Source: Epinephelus fuscoguttatus
Taxonomy: Eukaryota > Chordata > Actinopteri > Perciformes > Serranidae
Assembly (NCBI RefSeq): GCF_011397635.1
Contig: NC_064770.1
Span: 19,809,707-19,873,706 of the forward strand
Reading direction: 5' to 3'
DNA length: 64,000 nucleotides
The translations under genes and the position numbers were made by a program. Below, piece by piece: positions 32,970 through 44,877 of the stretch (positions within the stretch are counted from its first letter, which is position 1; each line of letters begins with the position of its first letter). The notes below the pieces were generated by a model. It saw only the letters and a list, made by a program, of their open reading frames with translations. It did not search any database and had not been told where the DNA came from.

Positions 32970-35900
32970 CTACCAGGGTACGGTATCACCCTTATAATCC
33001 AGGTAGGCTCCGTTATGCTCCTCAGTCAGGGAGGCCATCACACGAAACATCCCTTGCACACTCTCCGGAGGATCAATCTCGGCCTGGTGATCAGAAACAC
33101 ACAGTTAACATGAAGGCTGGCAAAGGAGGTCAGTTCTCCTTACTCTTAAGTAAAGAGTCTGATGTTTCTACCAACAGACCAGTTGTAGACTCTAAATTTG
33201 TGAATGTCAGTGGAAGCCCTGAGACTGAAGCCTGTTTCAGTTGTTACCTGACACGCTTAGGCCTCCATAGTCAATATGTGGAACAGTTGATAGTCAGTTT
33301 CTGTACCCTTACGTTCACTTTTGGGGGTACCTCACCTATAAAGGGGTGTCTCCCACCTTACCTCTCCCCTTTTGCTACTGTGCTCATGCACTACCACTAC
33401 AACACTATGTTTGGCCACATGTAAAATTGGCTTCAAAGTCCAACACTCTTCCTGGGATTTGTCTGAACCGGTGTTTTTCCCAAGGCAGAAATGCTCAGCC
33501 ATGGAGATGGTGCTTATTTCACAATGATATATCTTGTAGTATATAATAAAAACACACATAAGGACATGTTTAACAAGTTTAAAATCTTGATTTTCATTTG
33601 AGGGCATTTTTCATCAAACAAGCTATCAATCAGAGCTGACTTAATCCTTTATAGATGTATGAAACCTGCTGACTCACGTCCTTTCCACCCATGTCGGTGC
33701 GTACCCAGCCAGGGAGCAGCAGAGAAAACAGGATCTCATCCTTCTTTAGCTCCTCTGCAGCACACAGTGTCAGCATGTGCATACCTGCCTGAGAGGAGAA
33801 GAGAAGAGAAAGAAGAAAAGGAACGGACAGACAGAGCAATTAGGGTGATTGAACATTTCCTCTTAGCAAATGTAAGATAAAACCTTTGAGTAGCAGGTCA
33901 CAGTGTTAGCAGGTTGTCACTCACCTTGCTGATGCGGTAGGAGATGGCAGGGAAGGTAGCATAGTGCGGTTTAACCTTTTCCATTGAAGCCAAATAGGAG
34001 GCGAGGTTTATGACGGCTGCTTTGCTGGTGGACATCCCTGACATCCCACTGGCCTTCGCTGCTGCACGAAGATGAGGCAGGAACTCCTAATGACAACCAC
34101 CAGAAAGAGAGTCAACAAGAGGAAACTTTCAGTGTACACCATTAAAGTTCTGTGTTTGTGGTTATCCTCTCTCTCACTCTTATGATGTTCATGGGGCCCA
34201 TGACGTTGGTGTTGAAAGAATTCTGCACGTCCTCGGGAGGGGTTTGCTCCAGAGTGCCGTTGACCAGGATGCCTGCGTTGTTAATCAGCAGGTTCAGACC
34301 ACCCGTCCCCACCAGAGAGCCCACCTGCTGGGCACACTGTTTAATGCTACAAAGGTCACTGGCGTCTGACAGAGAGAGAAAGAAAGTGGAACATCAGCGG
34401 TGGTCAGTAGCAGACAGTCAGATAAATATCAGAGCTCTGCACTGTTCATAGAGTCGAGGCCTGGACATGGAAACAGGATGAGAGAGCTTGTACCCAGACG
34501 GATGATGGAGATGATGTCAGGATGCTTCTTTGCCAGTGTTTGTAAGGCCTGTTAATATACAGAGAAGACATGTTTGTAATTCAGCAAAGAATCCCACACA
34601 CTGTTGATCACTTGTGCTCATTTTTTATCCAGTGGTGGAGAGTTACCAAGTTTAAATAAAGTACTGTACAATTTTATAATACTTGCACTGATCACGTGAT
34701 TCCTTTCTATGCAACCAACTGGCGAATCTCATTCAGGGAGCCCTATTTAAACTGCTCTGGCCTGCCTACTGTTGCTGCTTTCTCTGCAAGCTGCTTTGCA
34801 ACCTGCCTCCACCCCAGCTCCTCCTTTTCATGCCGTGTCTGACGTATCAGTGTCATTATTGTTTGTCACTGATGCTGCTCTGCTCTGTTCCCGGGAGTCT
34901 TTGCTGCTGCTCTCCCTGTCTTAGGCTTTCCATGGAGGCACATGGAAGGGCAGGAAGGTTTGCTCATTTGCACGTAGAAGGGCAGACAGGTGTGCACTCT
35001 CTGCCTCAGGCTTTCTACCTAAGCACGCAGAGAGGTGTGCTCTTTCCACCTTATGCTTTCCACATAGGCACGTGGGAGAGGCTTTCTGCGTAGACCTGAG
35101 GAACAGCGGAGGGGCCCCAGAACAGAGCCATACCGCCAAATATAACACTGTGCCAAATATAATATTGCAAATGTAAATAAAGTTTTCTTTGACAAAAGTG
35201 TTCTTTTTTTCATAGGGGTGGCCAGATGGGATCATTGAAAATCTTGAGGTCCTCAATCCATAAAAGTCCCACCCCAAATCCGCTCACTTACCAGCTCTGT
35301 TGGCCTGTGCATCGGGGCCTAGCCACTCATGGGAGCAGCACTATTGCAGAGGCGGTACTACGCAATTGGACAATGGAAATTTTTTTTTAAAAAAGGACGC
35401 CGATAAGGATGAGCGCCCCCTCCCCTGGGTCTAGTGGTTTGCTGACCATAATATCAGCTTCCTTCCCTCATTCCCAACAAAATGACCAGCTAACATAACA
35501 CTACCAACATTTACTAACAAACACAAGAGGGCAGACACTGGTTATCAGGGTGGACAAAGCCCCTCCTAAGGGTCTGGGTGTTGTCCACCTCTTACCTGCC
35601 TCCACTTCACCATTGGCCCCAAGGGTCACATGTATTACAATTGACATCGGATTGTCTATTGCTGCATCGCTGCCTCCTGTCTTTAGTGTGTTGCTCTCCC
35701 TGATCTCCTGTTACCTATACAACCTCCTCCACCCGTACCCCAATTTCAGCATTTCAGTTACGCTGTTGAAGTATATAGGCAGGCTGAAAACGAGGAACAA
35801 GCCTTCTGAAGTCTCAGGGAGACTTGTTGGTATCCAGAGAGCACATTTCTATTCAAGGGACCCTTTGAAAATTGCTGTATTGTTCCTTTTCCAAAGTTTA

Positions 35901-36436
35901 GCCTACCTTTGGAGCATTATTAGCCCCGTTACCGACAAGCTATGCCAACAAATAGGGTCACAGCCTCTTACACAGCAATGTTAGCCTTTATTTTCTTATT
36001 TTCTGAGTCAGGGATATTTATGTACATCTATACCCACAGCACTCAGGTAAATGATTCTGGGGTTGGCTTCATCTTCTTTAATTTGTGCTCGCCAACATTA
36101 TTATATAAACAGAAACCAGTAATCCTTTCAAGTATTGCTACTTTTAAAGGAGAACTACCTTCTTCCAGTACTGCGTTTGTCTGTGCAGGATTCTTGCTTC
36201 TTTTCAATCAATGCAACTTTTTGGATTGCGACAAGATTTTTTTGTTGTTGTTGAAGATGTCAGTGGGCCACAGACAAAGTAAAGACTCTTACCTCAGCCC
36301 TGGGTCCATCTGGGTCTCTGCAACAGGCAAACAGCTTTCGCACTGGATGGGGCGCCTCCACCATTTGCTTAACCATCTCCAGCCCCAGGCCTCTGTTGGC
36401 TCCTGTGATAAGCACGCTGACTGGATGAGCTGCCAT
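32970..36436 (-). CDS. SDR2: short-chain dehydrogenase/reductase, C-factor/sniffer-like (complete)
   Basis: Minus-strand exons 36293-36436, 34494-34548, 34178-34365, 33925-34086, 33678-33788 and 32970-33083 encode 257 residues with exon lengths identical to SDR1. TGANRGLG, NNAG and YRISK are intact. The first Ser of the NISS motif is Ala here (NLAS), but the second, the catalytic Ser159, is kept. It differs from SDR1 mainly at residues 100-129 (GILVNGTLEQTPPEDVQ) and 157-178. The activity is probably a cytosolic NAD(P)H carbonyl reductase of unknown substrate. A TATA-like box lies at 36480-36487 and AATAAA at 32911-32916. Intron 1 (34549-36292) carries an unrelated repeat at about 34670-35200. 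No defect is visible. Confidence 0.9.
34670..35215 (+). repeat. Dispersed repeat in SDR2 intron 1
   Basis: The end of this segment (CAGAACAGAGCCATAC, then AATAAAGTTTTCTTTGAC) recurs in reverse orientation at about 49005-49240. It is absent from SDR1 and SDR3 intron 1, so it inserted after or during duplication. It contains CTTTCCATGGAGGCACATGG-like internal near-repeats. The family is not identified. Confidence 0.6.
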
Positions 36437-36479
36437 TTTCCTCTGCCTCAGTTTGCACTTTCCTCTGTCTCTCTGGGCT

Positions 36480-36487
36480 CATATATA
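36480..36487 (-). promoter_or_regulatory. TATA-like box of SDR2
   Basis: TATATATG on the minus strand, 44 bp upstream of the ATG at 36436. It is conserved with SDR3. Confidence 0.6.
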
Positions 36488-36789
36488 CACCTTGGTGGAA
36501 TGCCTACAGCTTGGCCACTCCTACTTTCTCATGTGTCCATGTGTTTTTGACCGTCTGTCCGTCCATCCTCCATTCCACCTTAAAAAATTGTGCAAGCCCC
36601 TGTAATAAGTCAGGTAAGTGTGAACTTAGCGCACATGCTAAGAGTATGTAGTCTTTGATGATGAGATGACATGATGAGTTATGTTAGATTGTGATGTTAT
36701 GACATAACACAGCTGAGGCAACACACTGATTATTGTGGGGAATTTGAGCCCACCCACCAACAAGGTATACTGTTATATGGAAACAGTAT

Positions 36790-37430
36790 ATAATAAGTGT
36801 CTATTTAAGTGTATAATCACTTGAAAACAATTGTTGTGTTTTTGTTATCTTAGAATGAGCCACTTATATCTGTATAGGGAACGGCAAAACCAAACACTGC
36901 TAGGGCCATTTGAATTTTGGCATCTGCCACCATAGTTAGCAGTCTCTCTGCGACAAGAGCTTCCCTTTTTTTTTTTTTTTTTTTTTTTTTACGAAAAACT
37001 GCTTTATTTGGTGTTTTTGCCAGTTTAAATTACTGGTTGTGCTTGTTTTGGAGAGGAGGAGACCTCTGTGAATAATTTGGCTCCTGCTAAAATCCTCCTG
37101 AAAATCTGCATCAAAGTTAAAAGTAAAAAAGGTTGGCACACATCAGTAGGTGCTGGGCTAACAGCCCGTAATTAACATGCCAAAAGGCAAAGGAGAAACA
37201 CTGATACCTGACACGAAACTACTTTATTCAGTGGTTTTAATGGTTTAAATCACCTCGTCTGTCCTGTTCTAGAGAGGAAGAGACCTCTGAAGAAAATTAG
37301 GCTCCCAGTAAAAACCTCCTGAGCAATCAACACTAAAGGAATCCTTGCCAAGGAGAAGTTTCAGCTGGTTGCAATCCATCATCTTCACCGATAGACACCA
37401 CTAAGTCTGCCTACATCTTCAAACTTTTAC
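36790..37430 (+). mobile_element. TTAA-type MITE, copy D, with internal duplication
   Basis: Matches copy A (CACCATAGTTAGCAG, CTGCTTTATT, GTTTCAGCTGGTTGCAATCC). The 3' half occurs twice in tandem, the same internal duplication as in copy E upstream of SDR3. This shows that units 2 and 3 share a closer ancestor. A poly-T run interrupts it at about 36968-36990. Confidence 0.75.
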
Positions 37431-37609
37431 TTTCAGCCAAAACATGATATTATCCTGACCCTAACCAAGTGTTTTTGTCCCTAAACCCACACATTAAACA
37501 CAGCTTTGTCACAACATGAAATTGAAAACTGAAATGTAAAGAAAAAACATCTGCTACACATGGAATGTTCAAATGTAGTTATATCTGTAGTTCGCAGATA
37601 AGTACAATA

Positions 37610-37870
37610 CGAACAATTCTGCCAACTGGGTTGCCTCTCACCCTTTCCATGACGGGCTGTGGCAGATGAGCAGTTCATTCAGATTCAAAATGTGGAGACC
37701 ACAGACTATGTTTTGCGCTTGTATAGTTCTGTTCTTATTTAGTTTTATACACCTCTTATTTGTTTTTTACTTTCTCTATTTAACTATACTTATTTCTATC
37801 CTTGTTCTGTTGCAACAACCAAATTTCCCCTCTGGGGATCAGTAAAGGCTTATCTCAAATTTTATGTTAT
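37610..37870 (+). mobile_element. LINE 3' region, CR1/L2 type (unit 2 copy)
   Basis: Contains TTGCCTCTCACCCTTTCCAT and the terminal CCCCTCTGGGGATCAGTAAA, as in the copies near 31480 and 45870. Confidence 0.65.
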
Positions 37871-38505
37871 GTTGCAATGGTGTGTGCTATCTCAGTAGAT
37901 GACTTTGAGCCATTTAGCGTGAGTCATACACAGCACTGATGCACTGAAAGCAAATCAAGCTCAGGAAGATGAGCTTGGCAGACCACAGACCTTATCAGAT
38001 CAGGCTGATAAACAAGCAGGAATCTACTGGCACATTTTCATTTGTTTTTTGGAAGAAATTCAATTTTTTTCCTGACAGAAAACTAAATTATATCACAAAT
38101 GTAATTGTTAATTAGCAAACTAATTACTTAATAAAGTAGATATTTAGTATGCAATAAATACAGCAACTATTTAAAGCTGCAAAGCTGATAAATCGACTTC
38201 AAAACGGAGAGCTGAATCAACACCTCTCTGACACTCTCTCAAAAATGTTACACTATAAGCTTCGCAAAGGCAGTATTTATTGCAGGGCTACTGGACTGGA
38301 TGGCATTATGATATTATGATATATGCTCCTGTAAATTTGTCCATTCCCCTGCATCTTTAACATGCATGTCAGGAGAGGCAAGTTGGTGACAGGACGGCTC
38401 ACACTGACGACAGGCAGACAATTAACCCAGGAACCAGTCTGCTCTGATAGAACTCGTATAACTGAAGACAGAAACTGAAACTGACACTGACACTGAGTAG
38501 GCACA
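37870..38505. repeat. Upstream block of duplication unit 2
   Basis: The segment around 38160-38400 (AATCGACTTCAAAACGGAGA, GGGCTACTGGACTGGATGGC) is repeated at about 46865-47085. No gene is present. Confidence 0.7.
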
Positions 38506-39065
38506 TCAGAAGTGTGTCTTGAATTTTGAGAGGATTTAATTCCCTGTTTTGTTTTTTGTCACTGCCTACTCCTGGTTGTCGCTCTCCACAGACCTGACCT
38601 GTGTCACCAATAGTGCGTGTAGAAGTTCCCAGACAATCTAGGCTAGGCTTTACATCAGGCAGCCACACCTGGGAGGTAGAGGTGGGCGACAAGGCGGACT
38701 GGATGCGTGGGGTGGTCAAGGAGTTGATTGACAGGAAAGGCTGCATATCAGGCTGCCCTGAGGGCGGGTTTCGGATGATCTTGCACTAGGAGAGCGAGTA
38801 CTCGGCCATGACTAGGCCCAGCACCCTGCTGCATCCACAGCGAGAGCTGACCCAAGTCAGGGTGCAGCTGGACTACGATTCTGGGGAGGTAACCTTTTCC
38901 AACCCCATCAGCATGATGCCCATCTACACCTTCACCAATGTCTTCACTGAGAGTATGTATCCTTTCTTCTGCCCTGGAGCCAACATCAATGGCAATAACC
39001 TCAACCCACTTAAGATCTGTGTGGAACAGCCACAGATAAGTGGTATAAAAACACCTCACAGAGGA
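38505..39065 (+). pseudogene. Broken copy of the TRIM PRY-SPRY exon
   Basis: This matches the last TRIM exon (16068-16627) and its upstream intron, sharing CACTGCCTACTCCTGGTTGT and GAGGTAGAGGTGGGCGACAA. The exon start with its acceptor is missing, internal segments are deleted (the region before GGCTTTACATCAGGC), and an in-frame TAG replaces a Tyr codon near 38787. The last residues are lost too. No RING, B-box or coiled-coil exons accompany it, so it is a passenger of the SDR duplication, tail-to-tail with SDR3 as TRIM is with SDR1. Confidence 0.9.
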
Positions 39066-39234
39066 TGAAACATCAATTTATACTCAATTTATACTCTTTC
39101 AGAAGAGTATATCAAAACATTTAAGTGCATGTTTGTGTGTAAAATGAGATACAAGCAACATAATTAAAACAAATAATGGTTTATTTCACATGGGTTCATT
39201 TAGTGATTGACATCATTTTATGAATCAGTTAAAG

Positions 39235-42200
39235 CTACCAGGGTATGGTATTGCCCTTATAATCCAGGAAGGCTCCATTATGCTCCTCAGTCAGGGAGGC
39301 CATCACACGAAACATCCCCTGCACACTCTCCGGAGGATCAATCTCCCCCTGGTGGTCAGAAACACACAGTTAACATGAAGGCTGGCAAAGGAGGTCGATT
39401 CCCCTCACTCTTAGTTAAGAGTCTAATGTTTCTACCAACAGACCGGTTGTAGACTCTAAATTTTTGATTGTCAATGGAGGCCCTGAGTGGCAAATGTGGA
39501 AAAAAAATCGCTGAGCCATTTTCTAAGTCAAATTTCTCTCTGTTTTGAGGGGGCAGAGATACAGGCTGTCTGCCCCATTCATTACTATGAAAATCACTCA
39601 GTGATGCATGAAGCCTAAAAATTAAATCTACACAAATCTTCTGCAACATGGAGCTCACAGAGTTAGCATACTAGGGACTGTGTTCCATTCAAGTTGGAAG
39701 TCGGAGGTCAAGGCTGGGAATGATGTCACACTTGAGTTGACTGTGTTCCAGTAAGTCAGAAGAAGATGTTGTTGACAATGCCAGTTCCAAAGAGGTTAGC
39801 CAGTGTCAGCAATACCAGCTGATAACAAGGCTTTACACTGTATTTTACACATACATACACTGGAGAAACATCTCCATGTATAGAAGTTGGACAGGACTGT
39901 GTGTGTGACTGTTTTAATGAGACACAAATAAGACAGAAGTGCTAACAAACAGTATATTACTACAACTTTAATGACTGTTGATGCGCAAAGCAGACATACT
40001 GGATTTTGAGGTCAGGGTCTCTCTGACTTTCTGACTCGGAAATCTGACTTCACTTGGGCATTCCAGTTGAAATTTCTGACTGGGAACATAAAAATTGCAA
40101 CTGCCCAGTGCAAATGAAACGCACCATCACGTTAGCCAAGTGACTAGCTTCCAGTTTAGCCCTCTGCTAACTTAAATGCCATGGAGATGACTGCTTATTT
40201 CACTCATGATATACAGCTGCTGGGAAACTGGTGCTGGGAAACTGCTGGGTTCTGGCATTCATGTGGATACCACTTGACATGTTCCACCCTCTCAAACACC
40301 GTTGCAGACCAAGTGCCCCCCCTCATGGCAGCCACACTCCCCAATGGCAGTGGTCCCTCAGCAGAAAAAAAGCAGCATGTCACACTACAAAAACTGTTTA
40401 GAAATTGCCGGTGGAGTGTGACAAAAAGCTAAAGGTGTCGACCTGACTTCTAAATTTCCCAGGTCCCAATCTGCTCAAGGATTCTTGTGATGTACCGGTA
40501 TCCCAGATGTACAGCTAATCTAAGGTGGGGCCTCCTTGGATTGTACTTGGCTCTGACCTGTCGAGGCATGGACACAGGATCTCTGGAACTGTCCTGTGGT
40601 TCTGGTTAATAGCACATGCCACAGATGCTCATTCAGATTGGGATCTGGGGAATTTGGAGGCCAGGTTGACACTTTGAGGTTTTTGTCACATTCCTTGGGC
40701 CATTCCTGAGCGATGTTTGCAGTGCGGCATGGTGCTTTTTTCTGCCAGGGGGCCACTGCCATTGGGGAGTACTTGGTCTGCATTGGTGTTTGAGTGGGTG
40801 GAACATGTCAGGTGGTATCCACATGAACGCCAGAACCAAAGGTTTCCCAGCAGAACAATGCATTGGAACAAAATAATCAAAGTTATTCACTTCACCTGTC
40901 GGTGGTTTTAATGTTTTGGCTGATTGGTATCTTGTAGTATATAAAAAAACATGAACTATCAATCAGAGCTGACTTAATCCTTTATAGATTCATGTATGAA
41001 ACCTGCTGACTCACGTCCTTTCCACCCATGTCAGTGCGCACCCAGCCAGGGAGCAGCAGAGAAAACAGGATCTCATCCTTCTGCAGCTCCTCTGCAGCAC
41101 ACAGTGTCAGCATATGCAAACCTGCCTGAGAGGAGAAGAGAAAGAGGAAAAGTAATGGGCAGACAGAGCAACTAAATTGTCATGTGATTGAACATCTCCA
41201 CCTAACAAATGTAAGATGAGACCTTTGAGTAGCAGGTCACAGTGTTAGCAGGTTGTCACTCACCTTGCTGATGCGGTAGGCGACAGCAGGGAAGGTAGTA
41301 TATTGCCGTTTAACCTTTTCCATTGAAGCCAGATAGGAGGCGAGGTTTATGACGGCTGCTTTGCTGGTGGACATCCCTGACATCCCACTGGCCTTCGCTG
41401 CTGCACGAAGATGAGGCAGGAACTCCTAATGACAACCACCAGAAAGAGAGTCAACAAGAGGAAACTTTCAGTGTACACCATTAAAGTTCTGTGTTTAGGT
41501 TGTCCTCTCTCTCACTTTTATGATGTGCAAGGGGCCCATGACGTTGGTGTTGAAAGAATTCTGCATGTCCTCGGTAGTAGTTTGCTCTAGAGTGGCACTG
41601 ACCATGATGCCTGCGTTGTTAATCAGCAGGTTCAGACCACCCGTCCCCAACAGAGAGCCCACCTGCTGGGCACACTGTTTAATGCTACAAAGGTCACTGG
41701 CGTCTGACAGAGAGAGAAAGAAAGTGGAACATCAGCGGTGGTCAGTAGCAGACAGTCAGATAAATATCAGAGCTCTGCACTGTTCATAGAGTCGAGGCCT
41801 GGACATGGAAACAGGATGAGAGAGCTTGTACCCAGACGGATGATGGAGATGATGTCAGGATGCTTCTTTGCCAGTGTTTGTAAGGCCTGTTAATATACAG
41901 AGAAGACATGTTTGTAATTCAGCAAAGAATCCCACACACTGTTGATCACTTGTGCTCACTTTTTATCCAGTGGTGGAGAGTAAATAAGTATACATCTATT
42001 AAAGTATTGTACAGTTTGAAGATACTTGCACTTTACTAAGTATTTACATGTTTTAGACTATGTTATACTTCTGCTCCACTACATGTTAGAGGCAAATATT
42101 GTACCCATCCTACTTTTATTTAGATCATTAATACAAAATAAGCTGTAAATAAACTAATAATAAATAAATTATATATTCCATTATGATATATGGTGTTCAG

Positions 42201-42991
42201 ATGGGATCACTGAAAATCTTGAGGTGGCAGCAAAACCAAATGTCATAACTGAATTTCAGCAGTTCAGTTACGCTGTTGAAGTATATAGGCAAGCTGAAAA
42301 CTATGCCAGTTAAGATCTCGCATTAATTTAACAGAGTACATTGATTTTACTGAGAACAAGCCTTCTGAAGTCTCAGGGAGACTTGTTGGTATCCAGAGAG
42401 CACATTTCTATTCACATATCTTGACATGAGAGTTCAAGGGACCCTTTGAAAATTGTCGTATTGTTCCTTTTCCAAAGTTTAGCCTACCTTTGGAGCATTA
42501 TTTAGCCCCGTTACTGACAAGCTATGCCAACAAATAGGGTCACAGCCTCTTACACAGCAATGTTAGCCTGTATTTTCTTATTTTCTGAGTCAGGGATATT
42601 TATGTACATCTATCCCCTTGGCTTCATCTTCTTTAATTTGTGCTCGCCAACATTATTATATAAACAGAAACCAGTAATCCTTTCAAGTATTGCTACTTTA
42701 CTAGGAGAACTACCTTCTTCCAGTACTGCGTTTGTCTGTGCAGGATTCTTGCTTCTTTTCAATCAATGCAACTTTTTGGATTGCGACAAGATTTTGTTGT
42801 TGTTGTTGAAGATGTCAGTGGGCCACAGACAAAGTAAAGACTCTTACCTCAGCCCTGGGTCCATCTGGGTCTCTGCAACATGCAAACAGCTTCCGCACTG
42901 GATGGGGCGCCTCCACCATTTGCTTAACCATCTCCAGCCCCAGGCCTCTGTTGGCTCCTGTGATAAGCACGCTGACTGGATGAGCTGCCAT
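39235..42991 (-). CDS. SDR3: short-chain dehydrogenase/reductase, C-factor/sniffer-like (complete)
   Basis: Minus-strand exons 42848-42991, 41832-41886, 41516-41703, 41264-41425, 41015-41125 and 39235-39348 encode 257 residues. Exon lengths equal those of SDR1 and SDR2. TGANRGLG, NNAG, NLAS with Ser159, and YRISK are intact. Residues 100-129 read GIMVSATLEQTTTEDMQ and onward, unlike either sister, and VKRQYTTFPAVAYRISK ends exon 4. Exon 1 is nearly identical to SDR2. Intron 5 (39349-41014) was enlarged by Tc1-like fragments. It is likely a functional NAD(P)H oxidoreductase of unknown substrate. Annotation as C-factor-like is from family resemblance. Confidence 0.9.
40215..40480 (+). mobile_element. 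Tc1/mariner-like fragment, plus orientation
   Basis: Contains GGCATTCATGTGGATACCAC and the CATGGCAGCCAC and TTCCCAGGTCCCAATCTG stretches, which correspond to the second half of a fish Tc1-like transposase gene. It is truncated and frameshifted. It lies in SDR3 intron 5, next to an inverted relative. Confidence 0.65.
40500..40929 (-). mobile_element. Tc1/mariner-like deletion derivative, minus orientation
   Basis: Read on the minus strand it starts with the terminal-repeat sequence ACATTAAAACCACCGACAGG, skips most of the transposase gene and resumes at TTCTGCTGGGAAACC, continuing through the C-terminal DDE region to GTCCATGCCTCGACAGGTCA. It is a non-autonomous internal-deletion form. Confidence 0.7.
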
Positions 42992-43034
42992 TTTCCTCTG
43001 CCTCAGTTTGCACTTTCCTCTGTCTCTCTGGGCT

Positions 43035-43042
43035 CATATATA
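43035..43042 (-). promoter_or_regulatory. TATA-like box of SDR3
   Basis: TATATATG on the minus strand, 44 bp upstream of the ATG at 42991, identical in placement to SDR2. Confidence 0.6.
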
Positions 43043-43439
43043 CACCTTGGTGGAATGCCTACAGCTTGGCCACTCCTACTTTCTCATATGTCCATGTGTT
43101 TTTGACCGTCTGTCCGTCCGTCCTCCATTCCACCTTAAAAAATTGTGCAAGCCCCTGCAATAAGTCAGGTAAGTGTGAACTTAGCGCACATACTGAGAGT
43201 ATGTAGTCTTTGACATGATGAGTTATGTTAGATTGTGATGTTATGACATAACACAGCTGAGGCAACACACTGATTATTGTGGGGAACTTGAGCCCACCCA
43301 CCAACAAGGTATACTGTTATGTGGAAACAGTACAAAGTCCGAGGCTAAGGCGACCTTGCCTTTGGTTACCTTTATTGACTAAGCGCTGGCATAACTCAAA
43401 ACTGACTGGGCTTTCCCTGGACAGGTGTGGACTAATCAC

Positions 43440-43925
43440 ACACCAGTGCTTTTAACACTCTTCCATTGCTGGATGCATCGACAAAGACAGCGAGGAGAGC
43501 TTTGCCTCGTGGTGCAACAAAAATCACCTGAAGCTCAGTATCAGCAAGATCGAAGAGCTGGTGATAGAGGACCTGGAGGCCTCCCTGTCCCAGTTATCAT
43601 CCAGGCAAAGACAGTGGAGAGGGCGGACTCACACAAGTACATACAAGTCTACCAATGTCCCCTCATGGAAGGGACAGAGCAGACCGTTCTTCCTGAGGTG
43701 ACTTGAGTTTGTGAAACAAAGAGCTGCAGCCAGTGATCTGTTTTTCACTATGGTTTGCTGGGGTGAGGCTGGTATGGCCAGCAGACATAACAAGCTGGTA
43801 AGGAAGGTCAGCTCTGTGGTCTGGCTGCAGAGGATGATGATCAAGAGCAAAACCATCCAGGATAACTGTAAGGGGAAATTCTGTTTGATCATGCCGAATC
43901 CTGTATAATGCAACCTTCGATTGAA
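43440..43925 (+). mobile_element. Decayed LINE fragment (CR1/L2 type)
   Basis: Across shifted frames the plus strand retains FASWCNKNHLKLSISKIEEL and KQRAAASDLFFTMVCWG, typical of the CR1/L2 reverse-transcriptase thumb and C-terminal region. It is broken and 5'-truncated. Confidence 0.7.
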
Positions 43926-44317
43926 TCAACCCTGGCCTGACTGTCTAAACAAGAGTTGCCCACCTGAATGATATCAGAAGATCCTGATTAACCTTTTGCC
44001 TTGAGAGCAAAGGCATGAGGGGGAGGACCAAGCTTAGGTATAAAGAGACACAACAGCCTCTCAGGAGTGTTCACACTACAAACCAGCCTTATGTATCATT
44101 TATCAAGTGTGATAATACTGTAAGAGATTTTTGTCTGATTCCTTGTTGTCTGAGACAAAGTTGCCATGACTATAGCCGCTCTTACAGCCCAGTCACCGGA
44201 ATCAAATGTTGGCACTGTACATTTCTGAAAAAACCACAGATATGACACATTTGTACACTTCACAAGTATAATGTAGTTCAGTTTGCATATATGAGCTGAG
44301 TTTCTCATCAGATAGAC

Positions 44318-44877
44318 CAGTGGTTCTCAAATGGTGTGCCGTGGGATTTTGTGATAACCAAATATTATTATTGCAATATTCAGCTGGGCCTATACAAAAA
44401 GTTATGAATTCATTTTTAATTGATTGTATCAGTATGTTGTGCACATCCATTTCCTAATAAAGAGGCAAACTCTGTCTAAAAATGCAATGCAATCTTATCT
44501 AATTTAAAAACCTTCACAGAGGACCTATTTGTCACTGTTGGTGCATGGGAATTATTAGAGTGTGACACTGATTGGCAGCCAGTGTGAGGGATGATAACAT
44601 TTAAAGGGAGAAAACAGTGAGCTGGACAATGGATGGGAAATTACAACAAAGCACCAGCGAAGACGACCTACCACTGAAAGGAAAGGGAACCAAAAAAAAA
44701 CAAAAACCTGTCAGTAGACAGTATCATGAAAGCTACCTGCCTTCTTTTTCTTTTTATTGTCTTATGTCGTGATAACACACATTATAGAAGCTACTGTGCA
44801 CAAATATAAATACAGGTGTGCCTTGAGATTTTGCTTTCCTGTTGGTGTGTCTTGGGCACAAAAAGTTTAAACCACTA
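44318..44877. mobile_element. hAT-Charlie-like deletion derivative
   Basis: The left end is CAGTGGTTCTCAAATGGTGT and the right end AAAAGTTTAAACCACTA. The flanking 8-mers AGATAGAC and AGGTAGAG match at 6 of 8, consistent with an aged target duplication. Inside, around 44627-44745, is a short frame containing MDGKLQQS and VSRQYHESYLPSF, recalling the N-terminus of Charlie/ZBED-type hAT transposases. The catalytic part is absent. Confidence 0.7.

Larger units (their letters stand above)
32851..38505. repeat. Segmental duplication unit 2 (contains SDR2)
   Basis: The unit starts at GTGTATCAAATCATGTAAG (about 32853), matching the sequence just past the TRIM stop at about 16678. It contains the complete SDR2 gene and upstream debris in the same order as units 1 and 3. 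Unlike unit 3 it lacks a PRY-SPRY exon copy at its left edge. Confidence 0.75.

Noticed and set aside
40633-40962. 109-residue minus-strand frame in SDR3 intron 5
   Set aside because: Translation of the Tc1-like deletion derivative; most of it is out of the transposase frame.
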